Source of the DNA: Salipiger thiooxidans
GTDB lineage: Bacteria; Pseudomonadota; Alphaproteobacteria; Rhodobacterales; Rhodobacteraceae
Length of the DNA stretch: 64,000 nt
Direction of reading: 5' to 3'
Assembly: GCF_900102075.1 (NCBI RefSeq)
Contig: NZ_FNAV01000017.1
Span: 55,497 to 119,496 of the forward strand
Part shown: positions 13,513-22,629 of the stretch, in pieces
Layout of the letters: the number at the start of each line of letters is the position of its first letter
Position numbering within the stretch: the stretch's first letter is position 1
The notes under the pieces: generated by a model
Told to the model about the DNA's origin: nothing
The model's database searches: none
What the model saw: only the letters and a program-made list of their open reading frames with translations
Translations under genes and position numbers: made by a program

Positions 13513-14151
13513 GTGGTCGGCCCAGAGGGAAACCGCCGCGCCTCTCCGCAGACGCGTCGCCACAGGCTTCGTCTTCCCGACAGCCTGCGCCCGGACGCGG
13601 ATCTCTCCTTCTTCCTGGGACAGGCGCTGAAGCGGCCGCAGTCGGTCTCGGCGCTGGCCCCCTCCTCGGCGCGGCTGGCCGAGGCGATGGCCTCGCTGGT
13701 GCCCGCGGGCAGCGGCCCGGTGGTCGAGCTCGGCCCCGGCACCGGCAAGATCACCCGACAGATCCTTGCCCATGGCGTGGCGCCCCGCGACCTGCACCTG
13801 CTCGAGATCAACGACGATTTCGTAACCCTCCTGCAGGAGCGCTTCCCCGAGGTGAGCGTGCACGCCTGCGGTGCCGAGGCGATGGCCGGGCTCGGCCTGC
13901 CGCCGCTGCGGGCGGTGGTCTCGGGCCTGCCACTGCTCTCGTTCCCGGTGCCCCTGCAGGCGCGGATCCTGCGCGCGGCCTTCCGCCAGCTCGCTCCGGG
14001 CGCGCCCTTCATCCAGTACACCTACGGCCCCGCGGTGCCGGTGCCGCCACGGCTGATGAAGGCGCTCCGGCTGCGCGCCATCCGCCGCGCGGTGATCTGG
14101 GGCAACCTGCCCCCGGCGCAGGTGCTCACCCTGCACCGCCATGTGGCCTGA
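13513..14151 (+). CDS. PmtA-like phospholipid N-methyltransferase family protein
   Basis: SAM-dependent methyltransferase of about 212 aa. The SAM motif VVELGPGTGKIT is preceded by FFLGQALKRPQSVSALAPSS, the characteristic start of the PmtA group that methylates phosphatidylethanolamine towards phosphatidylcholine. The GTG at 13513 has GGAG 8 bases upstream and avoids a long overlap with sspB; a start inside sspB is less likely. Function as a lipid methyltransferase is inferred from the family. Confidence 0.7.
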   Translation: MVGPEGNRRASPQTRRHRLRLPDSLRPDADLSFFLGQALKRPQSVSALAPSSARLAEAMASLVPAGSGPVVELGPGTGKITRQILAHGVAPRDLHLLEINDDFVTLLQERFPEVSVHACGAEAMAGLGLPPLRAVVSGLPLLSFPVPLQARILRAAFRQLAPGAPFIQYTYGPAVPVPPRLMKALRLRAIRRAVIWGNLPPAQVLTLHRHVA

Positions 14152-14266
14152 GCCCCGTAAAACGGTGTCGAAAGGCCGGATGTTAACGGTATCCCTTGGT
14201 ATACATCCTTGCCTTTCCCGTGCCATGGCGTAAGAGATTGCCCGACCGCGTTCAAAGGAGGTTCCC

Positions 14267-15661
14267 TTGACCCAGACCCGCACCGAAACCGACAGCTTCG
14301 GCCCGCTCGAGGTACCCGCAGACAAGTACTGGGGCGCCCAGACGCAGCGCTCGATCCTGAACTTCCCCATCGGCTGGGAGAAGCAGCCGGTGCCGATCAT
14401 CCGCGCGCTCGGCGTCGTCAAGAAGGCCTGCGCCGAGGCCAACAGGTCTCTGGGAACGCTCGAGCCCGAGCTCGCCGACGCGATCATGGCGGCGGCTCAG
14501 GAAGTGATCGACGGCAAGTTCGACGACAACTTTCCGCTGGTGGTCTGGCAGACCGGGTCGGGCACCCAGTCGAACATGAACGCCAACGAGGTGATCTCGA
14601 ACCGCGCCATCGAGATGCTGGGCGGCGAGATGGGCTCGAAGAAGCCCGTGCACCCGAACGACCACTGCAACATGGGCCAGTCGTCGAACGACACCTTCCC
14701 GACCGCGATGCACGTGGCCATCGCCATGCAGGCCCGCGACGTCCTGCTGCCGGGCCTCAGGAAGCTGCACGCGGCGCTTGATGCGAAGTCCAAGGAATTC
14801 AAGGACATCATCAAGATCGGCCGGACCCACACCCAAGACGCTACCCCGCTGACGCTGGGCCAGGAATTCTCGGGCTACACCCATCAGGTCAAGAAAGGCA
14901 TCGAGCGCGTCGAAGCCTGCCTGCCCGACATCTACGAGCTCGCCCAGGGCGGCACCGCCGTCGGCACCGGCCTCAACACCCAGAAGGGCTGGGCCACCAT
15001 GGTCGCCGGCAACATCGCCGCGATCACCGACCTGCCCTTCGAGACCGCGCCCAACAAGTTCGAGGCCCTCGCGGCGCATGACGCCATGGTGATGTTCTCG
15101 GGCGCGCTCAAGACCGTGGCCGCCTCGCTCTTCAAGATCGCCAACGACATCCGGCTGCTTGGCTCCGGCCCGCGCTCGGGTCTGGGCGAGCTGATCCTGC
15201 CCGAGAACGAGCCCGGCTCGTCGATCATGCCCGGCAAGGTGAACCCGACCCAGGCCGAGGCGCTGACCATGGTCTGCGCCCATGTCATGGGCAACGACGC
15301 CGCCGTCGGCATTGCGGGCTCGCAGGGTCACTTCGAGCTCAACGTCTACAACCCGATGATGAGCTACAACGTGCTCCAGTCGATGCAGCTGCTGGGCGAC
15401 TCGGCCTCGGCCTTCACCGACAACATGGTGTCCGGCATCCAGGCCAACGAGGCGAGGATCGAGAAGCTGATGAAGGAATCTCTGATGCTGGTGACGGCAC
15501 TGGCTCCGACAATCGGCTACGACAACGCCACCAAGGTCGCCAAGACCGCCCACAAGAACGGCACCACCCTGCGCGAGGAAGCCATCGCGCTCGGCTTCGT
15601 GGACGAAGAGACCTTCGACCGCGTGGTCCGTCCCGAGGACATGATCGGCCCGAAGGGCTGA
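14267..15661 (+). CDS. fumC: Fumarate hydratase, class II
   Basis: Interconverts fumarate and malate in the TCA cycle. At 464 aa it is a normal class II enzyme with the signature [11 protein letters not shown] at 317-327 and the substrate-binding regions [12 protein letters not shown] and GRTHTQDA. It starts at TTG 14267, supported by a strong AAAGGAGG 5-10 bases upstream. Single gene followed by a clear terminator. Confidence 0.98.
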   Translation: MTQTRTETDSFGPLEVPADKYWGAQTQRSILNFPIGWEKQPVPIIRALGVVKKACAEANRSLGTLEPELADAIMAAAQEVIDGKFDDNFPLVVWQTGSGTQSNMNANEVISNRAIEMLGGEMGSKKPVHPNDHCNMGQSSNDTFPTAMHVAIAMQARDVLLPGLRKLHAALDAKSKEFKDIIKIGRTHTQDATPLTLGQEFSGYTHQVKKGIERVEACLPDIYELAQGGTAVGTGLNTQKGWATMVAGNIAAITDLPFETAPNKFEALAAHDAMVMFSGALKTVAASLFKIANDIRLLGSGPRSGLGELILPENEPGSSIMPGKVNPTQAEALTMVCAHVMGNDAAVGIAGSQGHFELNVYNPMMSYNVLQSMQLLGDSASAFTDNMVSGIQANEARIEKLMKESLMLVTALAPTIGYDNATKVAKTAHKNGTTLREEAIALGFVDEETFDRVVRPEDMIGPKG

Positions 15662-15683
15662 TCCGCCGCACGGCGCCAGTTGC

Positions 15684-15720
15684 GGGAGCGGGCCTTCGGG
15701 TCCGCTCCCTTGCGTTTCGG
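15684..15720 (+). terminator. fumC terminator
   Basis: An 11-bp stem (one G-T pair) GGGAGCGGGCC/GGTCCGCTCCC closed by a TTCG loop at 15684-15709, then TTGCGTTT. Rho-independent type, 23 bases past the fumC stop. Confidence 0.85.
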
Positions 15721-16091
15721 CGGCGTTAACCGGGTGGAAGTACCATGGTTTTCCTGACGGCGGTCTCGGCGGGTTTCACGGTGGATGCAGAAAAATCCCT
15801 CTCAGCGCGTCGGACCCTTCGCGCTGCTGCGTATCACTCCCAGAGTGTGGTGCGTGGCCGGTTCAGGCGCGGCGGGATCCCTCAGGTCCCCGACATGCCC
15901 CCGGACCGGTGCGCCGGCATCGCGTGCACGACCAGGTCCGCCGTCCCAGGCGGCGCAGGTCCGGTGCGGGATCTCCTGCCGCCGCCCGTTCCCCGCTGCA
16001 GCGGGAGCCGGCGGTTCCGTCATTTCTTGCAATACTCGGCTTGCATTTGTCCCTATTGCGAAACAAAGCGAGCGATCTAGGTTTGACTGCC
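15721..16091. other. Gap between fumC and the DUF4169 gene
   Basis: No convincing coding sequence; the short frames here lack ribosome sites and family resemblance. The last 60 bases are less GC-rich and probably hold the promoter of the DUF4169 gene. Confidence 0.5.
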
Positions 16092-16268
16092 ATGAGCAAG
16101 GTGATCAATCTCAACAAGGCCCGCAAAGCCCGCGCCAAAGCCGAACAGAAGGCTCGCGCGGACGAGAACGTCATCCTTCACGGTCGCAACAAGGCCGAGA
16201 AGACCCGCGACAAGGTGCAGTCCGAAAAGACAGCCCGCGATCTGGATGCGCACAGGCTCGACGAATGA
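16092..16268 (+). CDS. DUF4169 family small basic protein
   Basis: A 58-aa, highly charged protein (MSKVINLNKARKARAKAEQK...) that fits the DUF4169 family of short alphaproteobacterial proteins with unknown role. It looks wholly helical, with no membrane segment. The stop overlaps the ATG of the ribbon-helix-helix gene (ATGA), so the two are translated together. Confidence 0.75.
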   Translation: MSKVINLNKARKARAKAEQKARADENVILHGRNKAEKTRDKVQSEKTARDLDAHRLDE

Positions 16269-16492
16269 GCGGACGCCCGGTCAAGCACTCGCTCAGCCTG
16301 CGCGGCCACCGCACGTCGGTGTCGCTCGAAGAGCCGTTCTGGGACGAGTTCCGCGCCATCGCGCGCTCGGAAGGCAAAGCGCTCAACGCGCTCGCCGCCG
16401 AGATCGACGAGACCCGCGGGCTCGAGGCCGGGCTGGCCTCGGCGATCCGGGTCTATGTCCTGCAGCACGTCAAGGCGCGGGTCGACAGCTGA
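16265..16492 (+). CDS. Ribbon-helix-helix domain protein
   Basis: A 75-aa protein of the RHH type found in Rhodobacteraceae (RPVKHSLSLRGHRTSVSLEEPFWDEFRAIA). The strand HRTSVSLEE followed by two helices is the DNA-binding fold seen in MetJ/Arc-type regulators. Coupled to DUF4169 by a 4-base overlap. It could be a repressor or the antitoxin-like half of a pair, but no toxin resemblance is visible in the partner. Confidence 0.75.
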   Translation: MSGRPVKHSLSLRGHRTSVSLEEPFWDEFRAIARSEGKALNALAAEIDETRGLEAGLASAIRVYVLQHVKARVDS

Positions 16493-16537
16493 GCCGCGTG
16501 ACCTGAGGGGGCTCGATCCCTTCGGTCCCGAATGAAA

Positions 16538-16576
16538 CACCCGGCCGCGATGGCGCGCCGGGTGATGTCTTTTCTT
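16538..16576 (+). terminator. Terminator between the RHH gene and lipA
   Basis: An 8-bp stem CACCCGGC/GCCGGGTG (16538-16564) followed by ATGTCTTTTCTT. It lies between convergent genes and could stop transcription from both sides, better from the plus strand. Confidence 0.7.
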
Positions 16577-16610
16577 CGATGAGGAAATGCGGGGCCCCTG
16601 CCCCTTGGGC

Positions 16611-17561
16611 TCAGGCGCCGGCGAGCTTCTTCTCGCGGGCCTCGCGCAGCCGGGCGAAATCGTCGCCGGCGTGGTAGCTCGAGCGGGTGAGCGGCGTTGC
16701 CGAGACCATCAAGAAGCCCTTGCCGAAGGCCGCCTTCTCGTACGAGGCAAACTCCTCGGGGGTCACGAAACGGTCCACCGCGTGGTGCTTCGACGTCGGC
16801 TGCAGATACTGGCCGATGGTCAGGAAATCCACGTCGGCGGCGCGCATGTCGTCCATCACCTGCCGAACGCCCTGCGCATCCTCGCCGAGGCCGACCATGA
16901 TGCCGGACTTGGTGAAGATCGACGGGTCGATCTCCTTGACCCGCTGCAGCAGCCGCAGCGAGTGGAAGTAGCGCGCGCCGGGCCGCACCGACGGGTAAAG
17001 CCCGGGCACGGTTTCAAGGTTGTGGTTGAACACGTCGGGACGCGCCCGCACCACGATCTCGAGCGCCTCGGGGGTGCACTTCAGGAAGTCGGGCGTGAGG
17101 ATCTCGATGGTGGTGCCGGGCGAGCGGTGACGCACGGCGCGGATGGTCTGGGCGAAATGCTCGGCACCGCCATCCTCGAGGTCGTCGCGGTCGACGCTGG
17201 TGATCACGACGTGATTGAGGCCGAGCTTCTGCACCGCGTCGGCGACGCGGCCGGGCTCGAACACGTCGAGCGTGTCCGGACGGCCGGTGGCGATGTTGCA
17301 GAACGAGCATCCGCGCGTGCAGATGTCGCCCATGATCATCATCGTCGCGTGGCCCTGGTTCCAGCACTCGCCGGCGTTGGGACAGCCCGCTTCCTCGCAG
17401 ACCGTGACCAACCGGTGCTCGCGCATGATGCGCTTGGTCTCCTGGTAGCCCTTGCCCGTCGGCGCCTTGACGCGGATCCAGTCGGGTTTCTTGGGCTGCG
17501 GATTGTCCTTGCGGTGCGCCTTCTCCGGATGACGCTGGGTCGGGATCTTGATGTCGCGCAA
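16611..17561 (-). CDS. lipA: Lipoyl synthase
   Basis: Radical-SAM enzyme that inserts two sulfurs into protein-bound octanoyl groups. At 316 aa it has both iron-sulfur sites: the auxiliary cluster Cys55, Cys60, Cys66 ([12 protein letters not shown]) and the radical-SAM CxxxCxxC at Cys81, Cys85, Cys88 (CTRGCSFC). The conserved SSYHAGD near the C-terminus supplies the serine ligand of the auxiliary cluster. Stands alone here. Confidence 0.98.
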   Translation of the reverse strand: MRDIKIPTQRHPEKAHRKDNPQPKKPDWIRVKAPTGKGYQETKRIMREHRLVTVCEEAGCPNAGECWNQGHATMMIMGDICTRGCSFCNIATGRPDTLDVFEPGRVADAVQKLGLNHVVITSVDRDDLEDGGAEHFAQTIRAVRHRSPGTTIEILTPDFLKCTPEALEIVVRARPDVFNHNLETVPGLYPSVRPGARYFHSLRLLQRVKEIDPSIFTKSGIMVGLGEDAQGVRQVMDDMRAADVDFLTIGQYLQPTSKHHAVDRFVTPEEFASYEKAAFGKGFLMVSATPLTRSSYHAGDDFARLREAREKKLAGA

Positions 17562-17796
17562 CGGTCTTTCCCCGCGAATTTCTTAACACTTGGGATCTAA
17601 CATATACCACAGCAGGGGGGGTTGCCAGTGCAGCCGGCCGACAGGCAGGCGCGTATCCCAAACCGTAACGAGTTTCCCCCCTGCACCTCTTCCCCCTGCC
17701 CGATCTTCAGGCGCCGCAATTCCCGCTGGACGGAGCCCGCGCGCTTGGGTAGATCGAAGGTCAGCGCCGCGCCCCGACCGGGGACGCGGCGCTTGT

Positions 17797-17882
17797 GCGG
17801 GCGTGGCGGAACGGTAGACGCGTCGGATTCAAAATCCGATTTCCGAGAGGAAGTGTGGGTTCGAAACCCACCGCCCGTACCA
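17797..17882 (+). tRNA. tRNA-Leu (anticodon CAA)
   Basis: An 86-base class II tRNA with encoded CCA. The acceptor stem GCGGGCG pairs with CGCCCGT (first pair G-U). The anticodon stem TCGGA/TCCGA closes the loop TTCAAAA, giving CAA. The long variable arm and the T-arm GTGGG-TTCGAAA-CCCAC are intact. It reads UUG leucine codons. Confidence 0.97.
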
Positions 17883-18041
17883 ACTCTTTCTGGATCTCGG
17901 CACCGGGCCAATGCCCAGTGATGCAAGCAGGGGTTGCACTATACCCCTGCTCGCCGCTGTGCCCGTTAAGGTGTGGAAGCCAGGCTTGCATGAGGAAACC
18001 CGCGGGTTCCGGCGGGCTCCGTCCACCATCCCCGCTGCGGG

Positions 18042-18731
18042 TCACTTCATGCGGAAGTTGCGTACGTGATCCGGCATCTCGACCCCTTCGAGGTTGCGCG
18101 GATCGGGGATCGGCTCACCCACCACCGTGCGCACCGGGATCTCGCCCGCCCAGATCGGCAGCGCATAATCCTCGTCCTCATCGGACGGTCCGCCGGTGCG
18201 GACCTTGGCGGCGCCCTCTTCGATCTTCAGCCCCAGCACGGTGGTCGCCTTCAGGTCCTGCGCATGGTCCGGACGCAAGGATCCGTAGCGGCCGGGGAAC
18301 AGCCCGTCGACGAATCGGGTGAGCTTCAGCAGCTTCTCCTCGGGGTCCTCGACCCTGAACGCCTCGCCGAACAGCATCACCGAGCGCGAGTTGACCGAGT
18401 GGTGGAAGCCCGAGCGCGCCAGCACGAAACCGTCGAGGATCGAGACGGTCAGGCAGACCTGCGCGCCCTTGCTCGCCTTCAGCGCCCGGCTGGCAGAGGA
18501 GCCGTGCCAGTAGACGTGATCGCCCTCGCGCCATTGCAGCGTCGGCGTCACGTAGGGCGCGCCGTCGATGCTGTAGCCCACGTGGCAGAGCGGCTGCGCG
18601 TCGAGGATCGCGTCGATGGTGACGCGGTCGAAATGGCCGCGCGGGTGCGACCGGCGCAGGCGGCTGCGGTCGGTGACCTCGAGCGTGCCGGTCGAGGTTG
18701 CGGAGTGCGGCGGGGCGATGGTTTCGCTCAT
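18042..18731 (-). CDS. Pyridoxamine-5'-phosphate-oxidase-like flavin-binding protein
   Basis: A 229-aa protein of the split-barrel flavin/F420/heme-binding superfamily often annotated as pyridoxamine 5'-phosphate oxidase family (LCHVGYSIDGAPYVTPTLQWREGDHVYWHGSSASRALKA in its first half). It is divergent, across 72 bases, from a MocR/PdxR-type regulator, a common arrangement in which the regulator controls the neighbour. A vitamin B6 role is possible but not shown. The start at 18731 gives MSETIAPPHS and leaves a promoter region. Confidence 0.8.
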   Translation of the reverse strand: MSETIAPPHSATSTGTLEVTDRSRLRRSHPRGHFDRVTIDAILDAQPLCHVGYSIDGAPYVTPTLQWREGDHVYWHGSSASRALKASKGAQVCLTVSILDGFVLARSGFHHSVNSRSVMLFGEAFRVEDPEEKLLKLTRFVDGLFPGRYGSLRPDHAQDLKATTVLGLKIEEGAAKVRTGGPSDEDEDYALPIWAGEIPVRTVVGEPIPDPRNLEGVEMPDHVRNFRMK

Positions 18732-18788
18732 GGATCTGCTCCTGGCTGTTGCGGCTCGAAAGCCTTGCTGAGGCCGGTGTACGCGGAT

Positions 18789-18812
18789 ATTGGCATTGGA
18801 GATATGGCCAAT
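18789..18812. promoter_or_regulatory. Candidate operator of the MocR regulator
   Basis: Inverted repeat ATTGGC-N12-GCCAAT overlapping the start codon of the regulator. The spacing and place fit autorepression and joint control of the divergent flavin-protein gene. Sequence-only prediction. Confidence 0.4.
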
Positions 18813-20237
18813 GATGCGGTTTCCTCCCAGTCCAATCTTGACGCCGCCCTGCTCGGGCTGACGCTCGACCGCGCCGGGGCCGCGCTGCACGAACAGCTCG
18901 CGGAGGCGCTGCGGGGGCTGGTGCTGACCGGGCGCTTCGCCGGGGCGCGGCTGCCGCCGAGCCGGGTGCTCGCGGCCGAGCTTTCGGTGTCGCGGATGAC
19001 GGTGACCACCGCCTATGACCAGCTCGCGGCCGAGGGCTATCTCGCGGCGCGTCGGGGTGCGGGCACCTACGTGGCGGGCGACCTGCCGCATCTCGCGCCG
19101 CCCGCCCGGCGCAGACCGGCGCCGCCCGCCCCGCCCGAGGCGCCGCAGCCCTTCCACCCGGGCGTGCCGGACCAGGCGCTGTTCCCGCATCGGGCCTGGG
19201 CGCGGCACATCGAACGGGCGTGGCGCGCGCCAGAGCCCGCGCTGCTGGCCCGCGCCGATCCCTTCGGCTGGCATCCGCTGCGCGTTGCCATCGCCGAGCA
19301 CCTCGCCGCGTGGCGCGCGCTCGATTGCGCGCCCGAGCAGATCCTGGTGACCGGCGGCGCCTGGGATGCCTTCGACGTCATCGCCCACGCGTTGCTGCCG
19401 CCCGGTGCCCGGCTCGCCATCGAGGACCCGGGCTGGCCGACGCTGCACGCGCTGCTGCGCCGCCATGGGGTGACGCCGCATCCGCTGCGCATCGACGGTG
19501 CCGGGCTCGACCCTGCCGCCCTGCCCGGTGACGCCGCCGGCGCGGTGGTCACGCCCTCGCGCCACTACCCCACCGGCGTCGCCATGCCGCTCGCGCGGCG
19601 GCTGCAGGTGCTGCACTGGGCCGAGGCCTCGGGCGCGCTGGTGGTCGAGGACGACTACGACAGCGAGTTCCGCTACCAGGGCCAGCCGCTGCCGTCGCTC
19701 GCGGGGCTCGACGGGTTGCGGCGCACGATCTACATGGGCAGCTTCTCGAAGCTGCTGAGCCCGACGCTGCGGATCGGCTATCTCGTGCTGCCCGAGGCGC
19801 TGGTGGGGCGCGTACGCGACTACCTCGCGGTGACCGGCGCGCGTGCCTCACTGATGCCGCAGCCGGCGCTGGCGCGGTTCATGGCACAGGGCGAGTTCGC
19901 CACCCACCTGCGCCGGATGCGCCGGGTTTATGCAAGGCGGCAATCGGCCCTTCTGGCGGCACTGCCCGGCCCGGAGTGGCTTACCGTCGGCCCGGATCCG
20001 TCGGGGATGCACCTTGTCGCGGGGCTCGGGCCCTGGCTGCAGGGACGGGTCAGCGACCGCGCCATCGCCGAGCGCGCCACGGCCCGCGGGCTGGCACCGC
20101 GGGCGCTCTCGAGCCACGCCATCCTGCCACATCCGCCGCAGGGGCTGCTGCTGGGCTACGCGGGCTTCGACGAGGACACGCTCGGGCACGCCGGCAGGAC
20201 ACTGGGCGCCCTGCTGGTCTCGGCCCCGCGCGGCTGA
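18804..20237 (+). CDS. MocR/PdxR-type regulator (GntR HTH + aminotransferase domain)
   Basis: A 477-aa fusion of an N-terminal winged-helix GntR domain (about 20-90: LHEQLAEALRGLVLTGRFAGARLPPSRVLAAELSVSR region) and a class I aminotransferase-like PLP domain. The PLP lysine is Lys316 in GSFSKLLSP, and EDDYDSEFRY marks the fold. Proteins of this kind sense PLP or amines; PdxR controls vitamin B6 synthesis. Divergent from a pyridoxamine-oxidase-like gene. Start at 18804. Confidence 0.88.
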   Translation: MANDAVSSQSNLDAALLGLTLDRAGAALHEQLAEALRGLVLTGRFAGARLPPSRVLAAELSVSRMTVTTAYDQLAAEGYLAARRGAGTYVAGDLPHLAPPARRRPAPPAPPEAPQPFHPGVPDQALFPHRAWARHIERAWRAPEPALLARADPFGWHPLRVAIAEHLAAWRALDCAPEQILVTGGAWDAFDVIAHALLPPGARLAIEDPGWPTLHALLRRHGVTPHPLRIDGAGLDPAALPGDAAGAVVTPSRHYPTGVAMPLARRLQVLHWAEASGALVVEDDYDSEFRYQGQPLPSLAGLDGLRRTIYMGSFSKLLSPTLRIGYLVLPEALVGRVRDYLAVTGARASLMPQPALARFMAQGEFATHLRRMRRVYARRQSALLAALPGPEWLTVGPDPSGMHLVAGLGPWLQGRVSDRAIAERATARGLAPRALSSHAILPHPPQGLLLGYAGFDEDTLGHAGRTLGALLVSAPRG

Positions 20238-20241
20238 GGGC

Positions 20242-21084
20242 TCAGGCCGCGACGATCTCCTGCCGCTGCTCGCCCAGCCCCTCGACGCGCAGCGCGAGAC
20301 TGTCGCCCGGGCGCAGGAAGCGCTTGGGCTCCATGCCCAGACCGACGCCCGAGGGCGTGCCGGTCGCAATCAGATCCCCCGGCACCAGCAGCATGAAGTG
20401 GCTCATGTAGGAGATGATCTCGGCCACGCTGAAGATCATGTCGCTGGTGTCGCTGTCCTGCACGGTCTTGCCATTCAGGTCGAGCGACAGCCCCAGCGCC
20501 TGCGGGTCGGGCACCTCGTCGGCGGTCACCAGCCACGGGCCGCAGGGGCCGTAGCCCGGCGCCGACTTGCCCTTCACCCACTGGCCGCCGCGTTTCATCT
20601 GCCACGCGCGCTCGGACAGGTCGTTGACCACGCAGTAGCCCGCGATATGGCTCAGCGCATCGGCCTCGGAGACCTGCCAGCAGGGCTTGCCGATGACCAC
20701 GCCGAGCTCGACCTCCCAGTCGGATTTCTCGGAGCCCGGCGGCAGGATCACCGCGTCGTTGGGCCCCGACAGCGACGAGGACGCCTTGGTGAACAGGATC
20801 GGTTCGCGCGGCGGTTTGCCCCCGGTCTCGGCGGCGTGCTTGGCGTAGTTCAGCCCGATGCAGTGAAAGGTCGGCACCGAGGCGAGACAGGCGCCGATGC
20901 GGGCGCCCTCGGGCAGCGCCGGCAGGGTGACGGGATCCAGCGCCCGGATCCGGTCGAGCGCCTCGAGCGAGACGCCCTCGCCCGCGAAATCCGGCACCAC
21001 GCCGGACAGGTCGCGGATCGTGCCCTCGGCATCCACCAGCGTCGGGCGTTCCTGCCCCTTGGGGCCCACACGCATCAATTTCAT
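20242..21084 (-). CDS. Fumarylacetoacetate-hydrolase-family enzyme
   Basis: A 280-aa member of the FAH superfamily (core GLNYAKHAAETG, SDWEVELGVVIGKP, TGTPSGVGLG), which cleave or decarboxylate beta-diketo or unsaturated acids using Mg2+. Often annotated as ureidoglycolate lyase. Together with the adjoining SDR and GntR genes it resembles the end of non-phosphorylated sugar-acid pathways, where an SDR oxidises a 2-keto-3-deoxy acid and a FAH hydrolase splits the diketo product. Its ATG overlaps the GntR stop (ATGA). Exact substrate unknown. Confidence 0.82.
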   Translation of the reverse strand: MKLMRVGPKGQERPTLVDAEGTIRDLSGVVPDFAGEGVSLEALDRIRALDPVTLPALPEGARIGACLASVPTFHCIGLNYAKHAAETGGKPPREPILFTKASSSLSGPNDAVILPPGSEKSDWEVELGVVIGKPCWQVSEADALSHIAGYCVVNDLSERAWQMKRGGQWVKGKSAPGYGPCGPWLVTADEVPDPQALGLSLDLNGKTVQDSDTSDMIFSVAEIISYMSHFMLLVPGDLIATGTPSGVGLGMEPKRFLRPGDSLALRVEGLGEQRQEIVAA

Positions 21085-21782
21085 CTGTCGTCCTCCAGGT
21101 CGGTTGCGCCGTCGATCGCCGCGGCCTCGGATTCGAGCGCTGCGGCGATGTCGTCGGCGAGATTGCTCAGGTGATCCTCCACGGCGCCGGTCACCGCGTC
21201 CACGTCGCGGCTGCACAGCGCCCGCAGGATGCTGTCGTGGTTTGCCACCACCCGCGCGCGGTTGCGCTGCAGCCGGCCGCAGAGGTAACGCGCCCGCCAC
21301 AGCCGCGCGAGATAGGCGCCGTGGGTCTCGGCCAGCGCCGGGTTGTGCGAGGCCTCGGCGATGCGGATGTGGAAGCTCATGTCGAGCTCGAAGGCCTCGA
21401 TCGGGTCGAGCGCGCTGTAGGAGCCGGCGATGCGTTCGTGCAGCGCGGTCAGAGCTTCGAGCTCGGCGTCCGAGGCGGCGGCGCAGGCCAGCCGCGCCGA
21501 GAGCGTCTCGAGCGCCTGCAGCACCGCCACCATGTCGCGCGCCTCTTGGCTGGTGAGATGCGCGACCACCGGACTGCGCGACGGCCGCAGCAGAACCAGC
21601 CCGTCCTTGGCGAGAATGCGGATCGCCTCGCGCATCGGGGTGCGGCTCACGCCCATGGCGGCGGCGCTGTCGCGCTCCTTGATCTGCGCCCCGGGCGGCA
21701 GCGTGCCGCGCAGGATCGCCCGGCGCAGCTGCGCCGCGATCTGCCCGGCGAGCGGCTCCTGGGGCGTCTCCATCCGGCTCAT
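21081..21782 (-). CDS. GntR/FadR-type (FCD domain) regulator
   Basis: A 233-aa regulator with an N-terminal winged helix (about 10-75; GVSRTPMREAIRILAKDGL is the recognition region) and a C-terminal helical FCD ligand domain with metal-binding histidines. Overlaps the SDR stop by ATGA upstream and the FAH start downstream, so the operon order is SDR-GntR-FAH. It probably represses this operon and the divergent dehydrogenase gene until a sugar acid appears; a GGTATACC palindrome lies in the divergent gap. Confidence 0.88.
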   Translation of the reverse strand: MSRMETPQEPLAGQIAAQLRRAILRGTLPPGAQIKERDSAAAMGVSRTPMREAIRILAKDGLVLLRPSRSPVVAHLTSQEARDMVAVLQALETLSARLACAAASDAELEALTALHERIAGSYSALDPIEAFELDMSFHIRIAEASHNPALAETHGAYLARLWRARYLCGRLQRNRARVVANHDSILRALCSRDVDAVTGAVEDHLSNLADDIAAALESEAAAIDGATDLEDDR

Positions 21783-22516
21783 CCGCGGCCGATGAAGGGC
21801 ATGGTGGTGGCCATGACGGTGACGAACTGCACGTTGGCCTCGAGCGGCAGTGAGGCCATGTGCAGCACCGTCGAGGCGCAATGCGCCGCGTCCATCACCG
21901 CCTCGGGCGCGATGTGGCCGTCGGCCTGCGGCACGCCCCTGGCCATCGGGGCCGCCATCTCGGTCAGGGCGTTGCCGATGTCGATCTGCCCGCAGGCGAT
22001 GTTGAAGGCGCGGCCGTCGAGGCTCAGCGACCGGGTCAGCCCGGTGATCGCGTGCTTCGAGGTCGTGTAGGGCGCCGAGCCCCAGCGCGGCACATGCGCC
22101 GAGATCGAGCCGTTGTTGATGATCCGCCCGCCCTGCGGATCCTGCCGCCGCATCTGGCCAAAGGCCGCGCGGGCGCAGAGGAACATGCCGGTGATGTTGA
22201 CCGACGAGAGCTGCAGCCAGTCCTCGACCGGGGTCTCGTCGATCATCGCGGCCCTGGTGAAGATGCCCGCGTTGTTGAAGAGCACGTCGAGCCGGCCCCA
22301 TGCCTCGGCCACCTGCGCGAAGCCCTGCTCGACCTGCGCGGGGTCGGAGACGTCGAAGGGCAGGACCATGGCGCCCGCGTGGTCGCCCGCGGTCTCGCGA
22401 AGCGGCGCCTCGCGGCGGCCCACCAGCGCCACGCGCCAGCCCGCCCCGAGAAACGCCTCGGCGGTGACGCGGCCGATGCCGCTGCCCGCGCCGGTGATGA
22501 CGATGGTTCCTGTCAT
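21779..22516 (-). CDS. Short-chain dehydrogenase/reductase
   Basis: A 245-aa classical SDR: cofactor motif TGAGSGIG at 9-15, NNAG at 81-84, and catalytic Ser (138 region), Tyr150 and Lys154 (YTTSK). NAD(P) dependent. First gene of the operon, with a purine-rich ribosome site before the ATG at 22516. Context suggests oxidation of a hydroxy- or keto-deoxy acid. Confidence 0.85.
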   Translation of the reverse strand: MTGTIVITGAGSGIGRVTAEAFLGAGWRVALVGRREAPLRETAGDHAGAMVLPFDVSDPAQVEQGFAQVAEAWGRLDVLFNNAGIFTRAAMIDETPVEDWLQLSSVNITGMFLCARAAFGQMRRQDPQGGRIINNGSISAHVPRWGSAPYTTSKHAITGLTRSLSLDGRAFNIACGQIDIGNALTEMAAPMARGVPQADGHIAPEAVMDAAHCASTVLHMASLPLEANVQFVTVMATTMPFIGRG

Positions 22517-22593
22517 GCTCCCTCCCCCCGTTGCCGCGATGCACGGCCTGTCGCCGGCGCCCGGGCCAGTTGCTTGCGCCACCATTCCCGGCT

Positions 22594-22601
22594 GGTATAC
22601 C
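22594..22601. promoter_or_regulatory. Candidate FCD-GntR operator
   Basis: Perfect palindrome GGTATACC (context CTGGTATACCG) in the 113-base divergent gap between the SDR operon and the FAD-linked dehydrogenase. TGGTATACCA-like sites are typical of FadR-subfamily regulators, one of which is encoded in the operon. Confidence 0.5.
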
Positions 22602-22629
22602 GAATGCAAGCCCAAACCCGGAGCCTTCC

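Noticed and set aside
14190..14205. GntR-like site before fumC (TTGGTATACAT)
   Set aside because: Only half of the palindrome is present and no FCD-GntR gene is near fumC.
17797..18041. Genomic island attached to tRNA-Leu
   Set aside because: No duplicated tRNA end and no integrase next to it; the flanking genes are ordinary chromosomal ones.
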